64,000 nucleotides of DNA from an uncultured Lachnospiraceae bacterium (GCA_902786515.1 CADADA010000002.1:141424-205423); one strand, 5' to 3'; positions 53,903-62,852 are shown, counted from the stretch's first letter. Made by a program: numbers and translations. Notes: generated by a model not told the origin, from the letters alone.

Positions 53903-54523
53903 TTACTCTCCATTTCTTACTATATCAGCAAAATTTTTTAATATCTTCAAACCAATTACACCACTTTTTTCAGGATGGAACTGGCACGCAAACACATTAT
54001 CCTGCTCTACAGATGCATGAATATGCGTTCCGTATTCAGTTGACGCTTTTACTATCTTTTCATCATCTGCTTTTAAATAATACGAATGAACAAAATATAC
54101 ATATTCATCCTTGTCTATTCCCCTAAATAGTCTGCCGTTATTTGATAATTCAAGAGAATTCCATCCTATATGCGGAATCTTAAGTCCTGATTCTTCCGGA
54201 AGTCTCAAAACTTCTCCACGTAATATTCCAAGACCATCTACTCCCGGAGCCTCTTCACTTTTTTCAAATAACAATTGCAATCCGAGACAAATTCCCAAAA
54301 AAGGAGTTTTGTTATCAGCAATCTGCCTTACTGTATCTGTCAGCCGGTATGTATGTAGTTTGTTCATTGCATCTCCAAAACTTCCAACACCGGGAAGTAT
54401 TACACCGTCAGCATCGAGAAGCTCTTTAGTATTTCTTGTCACTATTACATCTTCACCAAGATATTTTAATGCCTTTTCAACACTTTTTAAATTGCCGGCA
54501 TCATAATCAATTATTGCTATCAT
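53903..54523 (-). CDS. hisH: Imidazole glycerol phosphate synthase glutaminase subunit
   Basis: HisH releases ammonia from glutamine and channels it to HisF. This class I glutamine amidotransferase of 206 residues has the nucleophile Cys79 in [10 protein letters not shown], the oxyanion region ([10 protein letters not shown]), and the His-Glu pair in CQFHPEKSG. It forms a two-gene unit with hisF. A perfect 14-bp palindrome lies about 55 bp upstream. Confidence 0.97.
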   Translation of the reverse strand: MIAIIDYDAGNLKSVEKALKYLGEDVIVTRNTKELLDADGVILPGVGSFGDAMNKLHTYRLTDTVRQIADNKTPFLGICLGLQLLFEKSEEAPGVDGLGILRGEVLRLPEESGLKIPHIGWNSLELSNNGRLFRGIDKDEYVYFVHSYYLKADDEKIVKASTEYGTHIHASVEQDNVFACQFHPEKSGVIGLKILKNFADIVRNGE

Positions 54524-54576
54524 ATTCTAAATTCCTTTCAAATCAAGCATTTTTCCAATAATTGCGTTTATTTCCA

Positions 54577-54590
54577 ACAGTATATACTGT
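54577..54590 (-). promoter_or_regulatory. 14-bp palindrome upstream of hisHF
   Basis: ACAGTATATACTGT is a perfect palindrome 54 bp upstream of the hisH start and contains a TATACT that could be a -10 on the minus strand. No convincing -35 is visible. The site has the shape of a repressor operator, but the regulator is unknown. Confidence 0.4.
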
Positions 54591-54654
54591 CATTTCTTTA
54601 CTTTTTTGATTGTATCACATTATGAGCACATTGTCTATTTATTAAATATTTTGT

Positions 54655-54683
54655 TTGAACATCCGTTCTCACTGTGTTATACT
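54655..54683 (+). promoter_or_regulatory. Promoter of the type I toxin gene
   Basis: TTGAAC (54655-54660), 17-bp spacer, TATACT (54678-54683). The predicted start near 54690 leaves a 5' UTR of about 77 nt in which CCCTC (54736-54740) can pair with GAGGG of the Shine-Dalgarno (54753-54757). Confidence 0.75.
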
Positions 54684-54766
54684 GTTATTGTGTAATTAAA
54701 AAGAAAGTAGGATGTGAATTTCCGATTATTAGATGCCCTCTAGTTCACAAAGGAGGGTGATGCCCT

Positions 54767-54853
54767 ATGAACACACTTGAAGTTCTTACTCTTGTGCTAG
54801 TAATTTTTGCGGCTCTGTCTTACATAGACAATCATAACTGTAAAAAGAAATAG
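54767..54853 (+). CDS. Type I holin-like toxin peptide, 28 residues
   Basis: The peptide is one hydrophobic helix (LEVLTLVLVIFAALSYI) with a short polar, lysine-ending tail (DNHNCKKK). This is the form of the putative holin-like toxins of Firmicutes type I systems, which insert in the membrane. The ribosome site AGGAGG is strong but can be masked by an upstream CCCTC. An antisense RNA gene faces it and overlaps its 3' end. Size, helix and antisense arrangement all support the call; toxicity is inferred. Confidence 0.75.
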   Translation: MNTLEVLTLVLVIFAALSYIDNHNCKKK

Positions 54854-54938
54854 CATCCCAACCGTCCAAAGTGAATGCTATTTCTTACAATACATTATAC
54901 ACTGAGGGCAAATCGGACTCACATCCGATTACCTTTCT
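54842..54938 (-). ncRNA. Candidate antisense RNA antitoxin
   Basis: A minus-strand promoter TTGATT (54968-54973), 17-bp spacer, TATAAT (54945-54950) would start an RNA near 54938. It runs towards the toxin through a small hairpin (AATCGG/CCGATT, 54911-54930). It ends at a stem formed by 54875-54886 with 54845-54856 (AAGAAATAGCAT/ATGCTATTTCTT), followed by five Us within the toxin's last codons. The RNA of about 97 nt would pair with the toxin mRNA's 3' end, the arrangement of TxpA/RatA-like modules. Confidence 0.68.
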
Positions 54939-54944
54939 AAGTAG

Positions 54945-54973
54945 ATTATACATTAGGGTGCTTGAGAAATCAA
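54945..54973 (-). promoter_or_regulatory. Promoter of the antisense antitoxin RNA
   Basis: TTGATT (54968-54973), 17-bp spacer, perfect TATAAT (54945-54950) on the minus strand. The -35 lies inside the toxin terminator's right arm and the -10 lies inside the toxin 3' UTR. Confidence 0.72.
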
Positions 54974-54984
54974 GTACCCTTTTT
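54956..54984 (+). terminator. Terminator of the toxin mRNA
   Basis: GGGTGCTTGA (54956-54965), GAAA tetraloop, TCAAGTACCC (54970-54979), then five Ts. One G-U wobble is present on the plus strand, where a minus-strand RNA would have a mismatch, so it terminates the toxin mRNA. Confidence 0.82.
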
Positions 54985-55045
54985 AATTCTCTTATGTCTT
55001 TGCTTGATTCTTTACGTTCCCTGCTTTTATTTCCTTTGATTTAAA

Positions 55046-56653
55046 TCAAATTTTAGGCTTATGCTCTTTAATGATATCATTCAATTTTACTGAATACTCA
55101 CCTGAATCTTTGATATTAACAAGTTCATTAGCATTTTCTTCACTAATTCCATAGCTTTCTGATAATTCTGAAATTATCTTTGTATATACTTCATTCATAT
55201 CAGTACTTACGCCATATTCATCTGCATCAGTTTTAAAACGATTATACTTATCAACGCCCTTAAGCAGTGCATCTAAAGCCTCAGCTTCCATTCCGATTTT
55301 CACACAATTATGGTATGAATCCAGTTCTCTTTCAACATACATAATAGTCTTTATCTGGTTATATAGACCAATATCCTTCTTTTTAAGCGAAAGACCATTG
55401 ATATGGTAATAAGCCTCTGTGTATTTTTTATCAATAAGTAAATCTGTAGCATCATCAATATGACTGCTGTACCATAAAGATTTACCACCAAACACTGAAC
55501 ATATTACAATACCAGTTACGATTGAAACCATTAAAATCACTGACCTTATAGAAAATTTAATCTTTTCTTCCGGATGCAGCTCTTTTTCACGCTGTTTTTC
55601 TTTTTTCTTTTCTTCTTTTAAACGTTTCTTTTCTGCATTCTTTTCTTCTTTTATACGCTTTTTTTCTGCCTTTTTCTCAGCCTTTTCCTGTTTTTTTGCT
55701 TCTTTTAGGGCTTTCTTTTCAGCAGCTATTTCCTCAGGTGACTTTTCATCTTCAGATTTGCTTCTGTCTTCCAAATCTCCGAGATTTCCAAAATCTTCAA
55801 ATCCTTCCAGTCCTTCGAGTGCAGAAAAATCCATATAACTCTCTTCGTTTTCTTCTACGGATTTTAATACTTCCTTATTCTCGTCTGATACAAGCTCTCT
55901 ATCCTCTTCTTCATCATTATTTTTTCCAAATAATTTCTTTTTCTTTTTCTTCTTCTTGTTTTTCTTATCGTCCAGTTCAGATTTATCAGGTATATCATCA
56001 AGCTCAGATATATCAGGTATATCCTCCAGAGAATCTTCAAAACTTTCACTTTGCCCTACATCATCACTAGTATCATTAGAAGAATTATCATTATCGGCTG
56101 CTTCAAGCATTTTCAATAAATCCTCAAAGCCACCTTCATCATCTGAATTATGACTATTCAATAACTCTTCACTTAATCTGTGTATTTCATCAAGCTCCTC
56201 TGATCCTGAAGATTCAGCGAAACCTGATTGTGAATTCTCTGAAGGTTCCATAAAATCAGAGATTGAATCTCCTGAAGGCTCCGTAAAATCGGAGGTTGAA
56301 TCTCCTGAAGGCTCCGTAAAATCGGATACTAAATCTTCTAAATCCTCTAAGCTGTCAGAAGCTTCCGGTTCTGAAGCACTGTCTGCTACTTCCTCCTCAG
56401 TACCGATATCCATATTTTCAATATCTTTTAATAAATCATCAAGATTATCTTCTGAATCATCATCTTTATTTAATAATTCGTCAGGAATACTAGTCAGCAA
56501 ATCATTTAATTCAGCATCTAATTCTTCCGAATTGTAGGTTTGCTCATCATTTTCCTGTTCTGTATCATCCTCTGTTATCAACGGCTCACTGGCCGCATTT
56601 AACAGGCTGTCAAGATAATCTTCTCCCATTATGTCATTTTCCAAATCAGCCAT
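55046..56653 (-). CDS. Acidic single-pass membrane protein with charged linker
   Basis: I do not recognise this 535-residue family. Residues 1-300 are very acidic and low-complexity, including three tandem copies of SDFTEPSGD-like units (about 113-145). A lysine/alanine/glutamate-rich stretch (about 310-380) leads to one transmembrane helix (VILMVSIVTGIVICSVFGG, about 390-410). About 120 residues follow on the far side, rich in Tyr and charged helices (DLLIDKKYTEAYYHINGLS; TPR-like). It follows cheV across a terminator, so partial read-through or its own promoter may serve it. A coupling role with the chemotaxis proteins is only a guess. Confidence 0.7.
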   Translation of the reverse strand: MADLENDIMGEDYLDSLLNAASEPLITEDDTEQENDEQTYNSEELDAELNDLLTSIPDELLNKDDDSEDNLDDLLKDIENMDIGTEEEVADSASEPEASDSLEDLEDLVSDFTEPSGDSTSDFTEPSGDSISDFMEPSENSQSGFAESSGSEELDEIHRLSEELLNSHNSDDEGGFEDLLKMLEAADNDNSSNDTSDDVGQSESFEDSLEDIPDISELDDIPDKSELDDKKNKKKKKKKKLFGKNNDEEEDRELVSDENKEVLKSVEENEESYMDFSALEGLEGFEDFGNLGDLEDRSKSEDEKSPEEIAAEKKALKEAKKQEKAEKKAEKKRIKEEKNAEKKRLKEEKKKEKQREKELHPEEKIKFSIRSVILMVSIVTGIVICSVFGGKSLWYSSHIDDATDLLIDKKYTEAYYHINGLSLKKKDIGLYNQIKTIMYVERELDSYHNCVKIGMEAEALDALLKGVDKYNRFKTDADEYGVSTDMNEVYTKIISELSESYGISEENANELVNIKDSGEYSVKLNDIIKEHKPKI

Positions 56654-56678
56654 ATCAAACCTCCATCATCTTCGTATA

Positions 56679-56708
56679 AAAAGTGCTTGCTTATGCAAGC
56701 ACTTTTTT
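56679..56708. terminator. Terminator between cheV and the acidic membrane protein gene
   Basis: AAAAGTGCTTGC (56679-56690) and GCAAGCACTTTT (56695-56706) form a 12-bp stem with a TTAT loop and T-runs on both strands. It ends the cheV transcript only 26 bp before the next gene in the same direction. Confidence 0.85.
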
Positions 56709-57618
56709 AAGACTTATTCTTTAATAAAAGTCCGTCTATAGTCGATACTAAATTTCCTATCTCAGGTTTGGATAACTGTGCATCCACTCCAAGTGCTTCC
56801 CCTTTTCTTCTCATTTCATCATTAACCAGTGATGAGAAGATAACTATAGGAATACTCTTAATCGTTTCATCAGTTTTACATAGTTTTATCAATCTGTGAC
56901 CGTCCATAATAGGCATCTCAATATCAGTAATAATACATCTGACTTTGTTCAGTACGGATCCCTCATCTCTATACTGACACAAAATCTGCCATGCTTCCTG
57001 TCCGTTAGCACATGCTGTAACATTTGTATAACCTGCTTTATGTAATGAATCAAGAATCAATTTACTAAGGAGTGGTGAATCTTCCGCCATAATGATAGGT
57101 GAATCATTTCTATCACGCTCTCCCAGACTCTCTATCTCAGACACCTTCAATCCTGTCTCTGGACTTATATCTGAAACAATTTTTTCAAAATCAAGAATAA
57201 TAATCAGCTTCTTATCAATCTTAATAATACCGGTTGCAACTCCCGAATCCGGTCCATTAATCGTCTCATCAGGTTTAATAATATCCGCCCATGAAACTCT
57301 ATGGATTCCCAATACACTGTCTACGTGGAATGCTATACTTAATTTGTTAAAATTAGTAATAATAAGCATGTCCTCGCCCTCTTCAGCTAATGGCTTAAGT
57401 TTCAGCTCCTTGGCTAAATCTATAACCGTAATCATCGTATCTCTCGGCATAAATATACCTTCTATACTCGGATGTGAATTAGGTACCGGTGTCGCCTTCT
57501 GGTATGAAGTAATCTCACGAATCTTCGCTACGTTTATGCCGTAAAGATTTCCTCCCACAGTAAATTCGAGCACCTCTAACTCGTTCGTTCCATTTTCCAA
57601 TAAAATATTTGTATCCAT
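56707..57618 (-). CDS. cheV: Chemotaxis coupling protein CheV
   Basis: CheV fuses a CheW-like coupling domain with a response-regulator receiver. The CheW part (about 1-160) has the ELEVLEFTVGGNLYGINVAKIREI start, and the receiver (about 175-303) has the phosphoryl Asp in CIITDIEMPIMDGH, the acidic pair in IIMAEDS, a Ser/Thr position (IVIFSS) and the Lys in LSKPEI. CheV links receptors to CheA and dampens signals by phosphorylation. It has its own promoter and a terminator, and may couple with the soluble receptor-like protein at 29038-29943. Confidence 0.95.
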   Translation of the reverse strand: MDTNILLENGTNELEVLEFTVGGNLYGINVAKIREITSYQKATPVPNSHPSIEGIFMPRDTMITVIDLAKELKLKPLAEEGEDMLIITNFNKLSIAFHVDSVLGIHRVSWADIIKPDETINGPDSGVATGIIKIDKKLIIILDFEKIVSDISPETGLKVSEIESLGERDRNDSPIIMAEDSPLLSKLILDSLHKAGYTNVTACANGQEAWQILCQYRDEGSVLNKVRCIITDIEMPIMDGHRLIKLCKTDETIKSIPIVIFSSLVNDEMRRKGEALGVDAQLSKPEIGNLVSTIDGLLLKNKS

Positions 57619-57718
57619 GCAAAATACCTCCTACGCTTTTGTAAACCCCTGTTTATCTTTTTCATCTTCTCTGCAAATCAACAAAATGATTTTTATCTTC
57701 CGTTAACTTAATAGTTTA

Positions 57719-57747
57719 ATTATATCATAAAAATAATATTATTTCAA
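57719..57747 (-). promoter_or_regulatory. Promoter of cheV
   Basis: TTGAAA (57742-57747), 17-bp spacer, TATAAT (57719-57724) on the minus strand. The -35 lies in the last sense codons of the upstream lipoprotein gene (Leu-Lys just before its stop). Confidence 0.75.
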
Positions 57748-58476
57748 ATTAAATGTTGCTTTTCTATCATTTTCTGATACTTCCAGAATAAGTTCTGAAA
57801 CATCACCTTCACCTAATGAATTAATCTCATAAACCAAAACAACTTCCGTACTCTGTCCCGGCTCCATCGTTCCTGTGTATGTATTCAACGCATTCATCAA
57901 TAAAGTTATAAGTGCTGTATAATGACTGCCATTAACACCTGATTTGATAGATGTATCAAAGGACATCATCGGTATATCAAGAGTTCCCCCGCTTATATTG
58001 CTCATTTGAAACTTTTCTACCAGAAAACTGTGCCCCTCTCCAGCTACCAGATTTGCAGGACTGCCCGAACCGTCAGAATAAGTATCTACAATACTGTAAC
58101 CTGTGTACTGAATATCGACACCCTCAATGCCAAACGCTTCGGCCAGGGATAACGAGTGTTCCCCCTGTCCCTGTGTCGTAATCTCTTCTGTCACATTTTC
58201 TCCTGATACATTACTATCAGTGGTTACTTCTCCTTTGTCATTCTCTTTGCTGCTTTCTTTTTCAGTTTCTTTTTCTTTTACTTTTTCAAGTTTACCGTCA
58301 TAATTTGCATCATATCTAAGTACAAGCTGTGCACAATACTCAGCCACTAAATCCTGTTGTTCGTTATCAAGCTGCACCGCTTTACTACATCCCGTCAAAC
58401 CGGCAGATACAAGACATATCGAAACCGCAAACAATGAAAACCTCTTAAGCTTCCTTAATACAGGTCTATTTTTCAT
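57739..58476 (-). CDS. Lipoprotein linked to the two-component system
   Basis: This 245-residue lipoprotein has a signal peptide and lipobox (SICLVSAGLTGC, Cys about 30), then a charged Glu/Lys-rich linker of about 60 residues. The last 150 residues form a beta-rich domain (GYSIVDTYSDGSGSPANLVAGEGHSFLVEKFQMSNISGG; TMEPGQSTEVVLVYEI), reminiscent of DUF4352-like Ig-fold extracellular domains. GGAGGAG precedes ATG 58476; a longer in-frame start lacks a signal-peptide-like beginning. It lies 68 bp after the histidine kinase gene, so they may share a transcript and the lipoprotein may be its sensor partner. Confidence 0.8.
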   Translation of the reverse strand: MKNRPVLRKLKRFSLFAVSICLVSAGLTGCSKAVQLDNEQQDLVAEYCAQLVLRYDANYDGKLEKVKEKETEKESSKENDKGEVTTDSNVSGENVTEEITTQGQGEHSLSLAEAFGIEGVDIQYTGYSIVDTYSDGSGSPANLVAGEGHSFLVEKFQMSNISGGTLDIPMMSFDTSIKSGVNGSHYTALITLLMNALNTYTGTMEPGQSTEVVLVYEINSLGEGDVSELILEVSENDRKATFNLK

Positions 58477-58543
58477 ATGTTGTCTCCTCCGAACTAAAAC
58501 TACCTTTATTTTATCATTTTTGACGATGTTATTCAACTAAAAA

Positions 58544-60067
58544 TTATGCATCAAGCTCAAACCAGAACTCCACACCGTTTTCAGTATTGTATACGCCGCA
58601 TTCATGATTATGTGCATCAATAATTGCTTTTACGATTGACAGTCCTATTCCGTTTCCACCGTACTCCCTTGTTCGTGCTTTATCAACTTTGTAGAATTTT
58701 ACCCAGATTTGATTTATATCTTTTTCAGGTATATTTTCACCAGTATTGTGAACAGCAACTCTTACCGTATCGTTGTTTTTTGTTACAGTTATTGTTATGA
58801 TATTACCATTGCTCAGGTGGTTCAAAGCATTTGTAAGATAATTCGTTATTACTTCTTCAATCTGAAATTCATCCGCCCAGACATCAACATCACTCTTTCC
58901 ATGAATCTCAATCTGTGCTTCTTTTTGTTCAATCATAAGTCCACACTTATTTACTACACCATTAATTACTTCCATGATGTTAAATCTTTCCATATACACC
59001 GAATTATTACAAAACTCAAGTTGTGTAAGTGTAAGCAGCTTTTTTACCATCTGATTCATTTTAGATGCTTCATCCATTATAACTTCACAATAAAAATTTC
59101 TGCTCTCTTCATCATCATTAATGTTTTCCTGTAAACCTTCAGCATATCCCTGAATCAGTGCAATCGGGGTTTTAAGCTCATGCGAAACGTTGGAAATAAA
59201 ATCTTTTCTCATTTCATCGATTTCATTTTTTTCCTTCAAATCATTCTTAAGCTCATTATTTGCCTTTTTTAATTCGGTAATTGTTGATTCCAGTTTATTC
59301 GAGAGCTGGTTCATACTTTTACCCAGAATACTAATCTCATCACGGCTATTTCCCTCATAATGTACATTAAAATCCAATTCGGACATTTTTTCAGATATCT
59401 TTGTCAGCTCTATAAGCGGTCTTGAAAAACGTCTTGCAATAATATCACCCACAGCAATACTTATTACAAGTATAACAACAGAAATCGCAAGTAGAAATTC
59501 GCCGAATATCCTGACACTTTCCTGAATATTTTCAACAGCCATTCTCATAATAAAAATATTGCCATTATTAAAAATACCCCACATTTCCAGATATTCACTT
59601 TTATTGCCGTTTCCCTCTGACAATATGGAGTATTTTTGGAGAACATACTTAGAATTTTTTTCCAGTATTTCCAGATTTTCATTATCCGGACTCTTTCCGG
59701 AATCATTTCCATATTGATTAAACACGGACATCTCAAGTCTGTGCTGCATCATCTGTGAATTACCATAGTCATACAGGACATAACCTGTCTCATCTGTAAT
59801 AAGAAGTGTAATACCGGTATTGGCGCATAATTCCGTAAATGATTCGATATCTGTATCATCAAACTCATCATTTTCTTTAAGAATACCGTCAATACTGTTG
59901 TATGCGGAAATGATTGATTTTACTTTTGTATTCATATAATACTTTTCCAGTAAAAAAGTATTGGCAAACATATACATCAAAAACATACCGGATGAAATGC
60001 CTATCATAATAAAAACCAATTTTTTTCTAATGGAAAATTTTATACTGTCATTCTTATTCTTCTTCAT
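58544..60067 (-). CDS. Sensor histidine kinase
   Basis: This membrane histidine kinase of 507 residues has one N-terminal helix (about 15-35), an extracellular sensor domain of about 150 residues, and a second helix (about 186-207, LLAISVVILVISIAVGDII). A HAMP domain (about 210-265), a HisKA dimerisation domain with the phospho-accepting His in FISNVSHELKTPIAL, and an HATPase_c domain with N, G1 and G2 boxes (FLTNALNHL; REYGGNGIGLSIV) follow. It overlaps its response regulator by 14 bp, so they are a co-translated pair. The signal is unknown. Confidence 0.95.
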   Translation of the reverse strand: MKKNKNDSIKFSIRKKLVFIMIGISSGMFLMYMFANTFLLEKYYMNTKVKSIISAYNSIDGILKENDEFDDTDIESFTELCANTGITLLITDETGYVLYDYGNSQMMQHRLEMSVFNQYGNDSGKSPDNENLEILEKNSKYVLQKYSILSEGNGNKSEYLEMWGIFNNGNIFIMRMAVENIQESVRIFGEFLLAISVVILVISIAVGDIIARRFSRPLIELTKISEKMSELDFNVHYEGNSRDEISILGKSMNQLSNKLESTITELKKANNELKNDLKEKNEIDEMRKDFISNVSHELKTPIALIQGYAEGLQENINDDEESRNFYCEVIMDEASKMNQMVKKLLTLTQLEFCNNSVYMERFNIMEVINGVVNKCGLMIEQKEAQIEIHGKSDVDVWADEFQIEEVITNYLTNALNHLSNGNIITITVTKNNDTVRVAVHNTGENIPEKDINQIWVKFYKVDKARTREYGGNGIGLSIVKAIIDAHNHECGVYNTENGVEFWFELDA

Positions 60068-60737
60068 CAGTAAATTTATACCCCATTCCCCAAATAGTTT
60101 TTATATAATTTGCACCGGCTCCGAGTTTACTCCTCAGTTTCTTAACGTGAGTATCAATAGTTCTTGCATCTCCAAAATAATCGTAATTCCAGACACTGTT
60201 AAGAATTTTTTCTCTTGAAAGTGCAATTCCTTTATTTTCTAAAAAGTATTGTAAAAGCTCAAATTCTTTATAACTCAAGTCTACAGTTTTACCTTCCACT
60301 TTTACAATATGTGCCGCTTTATCTATCTCAATCACACCTGACTTAATCACATCACTTGCCCCGACTTTGTTTGCTCTCCTTAAGATAGCATCTATACGTG
60401 CAACAAGAATCTTTGGACTGAATGGTTTAGAAACATACTCATCCACACCTAATTCAAATCCAAGCAGTTCATCATGTTCCTCACTCTTGGCTGTAAGCAT
60501 TATAATCGGTACTTTTGATATCTTCCTTATCTCACGCAATGTTTCCCAGCCATCCATTTTAGGCATCATCACATCCAGAATAACCAATGAAATATCTTTA
60601 TCTGAATAAAACTTTTCCAATGCTTCTTCTCCATCTGCAGCTTCTGCAACAAGATATTCTTTTTTGACAAGAAAATCCCTCACCAGTTTACGCATTCTTG
60701 CTTCATCATCAACAATTAATATCTTAAGATTATTCAT
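60054..60737 (-). CDS. OmpR/PhoB-family response regulator
   Basis: This 227-residue regulator has a receiver domain (Asp55 in SLVILDVMMPKMDG, acidic pair DDEAR, Lys in VSKPF) and a C-terminal winged-helix DNA-binding domain (LSYKEFELLQYFLENKGIALSREKILNSVWNYDYFGDARTIDTHVKKLRSKLG). It pairs with the downstream kinase. GGAGG precedes the ATG. Its targets are not evident; the lipoprotein gene after the kinase is the closest candidate. Confidence 0.96.
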   Translation of the reverse strand: MNNLKILIVDDEARMRKLVRDFLVKKEYLVAEAADGEEALEKFYSDKDISLVILDVMMPKMDGWETLREIRKISKVPIIMLTAKSEEHDELLGFELGVDEYVSKPFSPKILVARIDAILRRANKVGASDVIKSGVIEIDKAAHIVKVEGKTVDLSYKEFELLQYFLENKGIALSREKILNSVWNYDYFGDARTIDTHVKKLRSKLGAGANYIKTIWGMGYKFTDEEE

Positions 60738-60818
60738 AACGATTCCTCCATTCCCACCATATCATTTTTATTCTATAAGTATATTGTATCAGCTAAATTT
60801 GTTGAAAATGTGAATATA

Positions 60819-61322
60819 TTACTTGTTTTCATTTAATATTTTTTCACGCTCGTTCAGACTCTCCTCCCATGATGCATAATGATTCTCTAATTCTTCTTTA
60901 TATCTTTCCATCTGCTTTGTTGGAGAATTTTGCCTGCTGATAATAAACATTATAATAATGATAATAACCAGAATTATATTTATAAAAACTGACGCCTTGT
61001 ATTTAAATCCATCATCTTCATCTTTTTTTACAGGAACTGATGGTTCGATTTTGGGGATATTAACAGGTGGAATTTCTTCGTTTTTTATCATGGGATTTTT
61101 CTTCAATCTGTTTCTTATCATTTTAAGATATTCAAACCCTATAGGAGTCTTAAACATCTCTTTTTCATTGATATCCTTATATATTTCCAAAATATCCTCT
61201 GCTTTTTTTCCTTTTAAGGATGTATCTACCTGCTCTAAAGCCTTAACTTCTCTTTTTGCACGGTTTAATACTTCTTCGTCTTTAAAATAGTAACCTGCAA
61301 TGCTGTTTTCATCATTATTCAT
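60819..61322 (-). CDS. Uncharacterised single-pass membrane protein
   Basis: This is a 167-residue protein of unrecognised family. An N-terminal cytoplasmic region of about 90 residues (YYFKDEEVLNRAKREVKALEQVDTSLKGKKAED, repeated charged helices) is followed by one transmembrane helix (VFINIILVIIIIIMFII) and a short coiled-coil tail. GGGTGG precedes the ATG at 61322; an upstream in-frame start adds 16 residues and has no ribosome site. It lies upstream of the response regulator in the same orientation. Confidence 0.65.
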   Translation of the reverse strand: MNNDENSIAGYYFKDEEVLNRAKREVKALEQVDTSLKGKKAEDILEIYKDINEKEMFKTPIGFEYLKMIRNRLKKNPMIKNEEIPPVNIPKIEPSVPVKKDEDDGFKYKASVFINIILVIIIIIMFIISRQNSPTKQMERYKEELENHYASWEESLNEREKILNENK

Positions 61323-61439
61323 CGTAAACACCACCCTGTTTAATATAGTAGTAAATCGAATAATATACACCTTTTTGATTTACTATTTACCATTTTATCA
61401 AACGAATATATTTTTTTCAACGAAGAAACATTGTGTAAA

Positions 61440-61476
61440 AAAAAGAATTGCCTTCATTTACTGAAAGCAATTCTTT
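61440..61476 (-). terminator. Terminator of the DUF6612-like lipoprotein gene
   Basis: AAAAAGAATTGC and GCAATTCTTTTT (61440-61476) form a 12-bp stem around a 15-nt loop just after the lipoprotein stop, with T-runs on both strands. Confidence 0.82.
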
Positions 61477-61483
61477 TTATAAT

Positions 61484-62350
61484 TTAGAACGATAACATGC
61501 TTGAAATATCAACAGCTGAGCTCTTTACATCATCAGGAATTTCAATTGTGTCTACATCAAATGAGTTGTAAGTAATACCGATAGAACATTTTGATACTTT
61601 AGCGTATTCATTATCTCCAACGTTTGCATCAAAACCGATGTACTTTATTTCCTTTGTATCTTTTGCGACACAGATTTCTAAATCACATGTAGAATCACCT
61701 AAATCAATATCTTCTCCGGCAACATCTGATAATGAATCCATTCCTTCTTTGATTGTATCGCTATTTACTGTTGCTGTTACTGAATAACACTTAACACCTG
61801 CTACTTCTTTTTCTTTTACAGCTGTATCATCAAAATACTTTTTAATGTTTTCTTCTGTAAATAAATCATCAAATTTTTCCTTTGATGCAGCATCTGAGTA
61901 TTCTTCAACATCAACACCGCTCTGCTCCATCATAGAAGAATCAAGTGGCATCTTCATCCATCCGCCGGCCTGTTCTCCACCAAAGTATACAGTATATTCA
62001 TCACTTGAACCATCTACATATGCTTCTCCTTTGATGTCCTGAGATTCTTCTCCATATTGTACAGATGCATCAGCCTTAGCATATGCAGACTTATTGTCTG
62101 AACTGCCCTTAAGGTCGATAGTTCCTTTTACAGCAAATGAATCAGATTCAACCTCAGCAGCAATATCTAAATCAATTGTTGTATCAGCACCTTTTTGTTC
62201 TGATACATCAGCTACATCGGACAATACCTCATAAGCTGATACTTCCTGTTTCTGTTCTTTTGTAGCTGTATCTTTTTCCTTACCTGCACATGCAGTAAAA
62301 GAGAAAGCCATTGTAGCTACTAAAACCATACTTGTAATTTTCTTAATCAT
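61484..62350 (-). CDS. DUF6612-like lipoprotein
   Basis: This 288-residue lipoprotein has a signal peptide and lipobox (VATMAFSFTACAGK). The mature part is acidic and beta-rich, with repeated Asp/Ser/Thr strands (GTIDLKGSSDNKSAYAKADASVQYGEES) and EIKYIGFDANVGDNEYAKVSKCSIGITY near the end, resembling the DUF6612/LolA-like fold seen in Firmicutes lipoproteins. AGGAG is 8 bp before the ATG at 62350. It has its own terminator. Function unknown. Confidence 0.8.
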   Translation of the reverse strand: MIKKITSMVLVATMAFSFTACAGKEKDTATKEQKQEVSAYEVLSDVADVSEQKGADTTIDLDIAAEVESDSFAVKGTIDLKGSSDNKSAYAKADASVQYGEESQDIKGEAYVDGSSDEYTVYFGGEQAGGWMKMPLDSSMMEQSGVDVEEYSDAASKEKFDDLFTEENIKKYFDDTAVKEKEVAGVKCYSVTATVNSDTIKEGMDSLSDVAGEDIDLGDSTCDLEICVAKDTKEIKYIGFDANVGDNEYAKVSKCSIGITYNSFDVDTIEIPDDVKSSAVDISSMLSF

Positions 62351-62407
62351 ATTGTTGACTCCTTTTTTTATATTCATTCGACACTTTATCATATTTATAG
62401 GGTTTTG

Positions 62408-62731
62408 TCAAATATCATTATATGCCATTTCTGCAATTTTATGTAAATCGTCTATGGTTTCATTTACCATTGGCAAAACATGATATGTTCTCAGCACTTC
62501 ATTTAATTTTTGAGACATTTCAGATAATGAAGAAAAATCTATATCTTTTGACTTTGTCTGATATTCCTCAAATAATGATTCCGGAGTTTCAAAATTATTA
62601 TTAAGCGGGTTGCCCGAATCTTTATAAATATAAGAAATGGCGGCAGTCATTTCAGTATTTGCAATTAAAATATCCGGAATCTCTGTCTGTGCCTTTCTTT
62701 TTACAGCCCACAATGTTAATTCATGAATCAT
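62408..62731 (-). CDS. Uncharacterised small protein
   Basis: This 107-residue acidic, mostly helical protein (MIHELTLWAVKRKAQTEIPDILIANTEMTAAISYIYKDSG) has no membrane segment and no motif I recognise. Its stop is 57 bp upstream of the DUF6612-like gene, in the same orientation. GAGGTGG precedes the ATG. Probably real, function unknown. Confidence 0.55.
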   Translation of the reverse strand: MIHELTLWAVKRKAQTEIPDILIANTEMTAAISYIYKDSGNPLNNNFETPESLFEEYQTKSKDIDFSSLSEMSQKLNEVLRTYHVLPMVNETIDDLHKIAEMAYNDI

Positions 62732-62793
62732 TATTCCACCTCTTCCTAAATATATTTTTAACCTAGCTTATTTTTAATAATATATATATATCC

Positions 62794-62804
62794 AGAGAAC
62801 CGAA
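62794..62804. repeat. Outer inverted repeat, left copy
   Basis: AGAGAACCGAA here is matched by TTCGGTTCTCT at 63601-63611. The pair encloses the toxin-like gene and array 2. In the right copy this motif abuts the 27-bp repeat; in the left copy about 200 bp holding the toxin gene separate them. Confidence 0.6.
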
Positions 62805-62852
62805 GGGGCAATATTCCAGCTACCGGAATACATATGAAGGGAGCTGGTGCCA

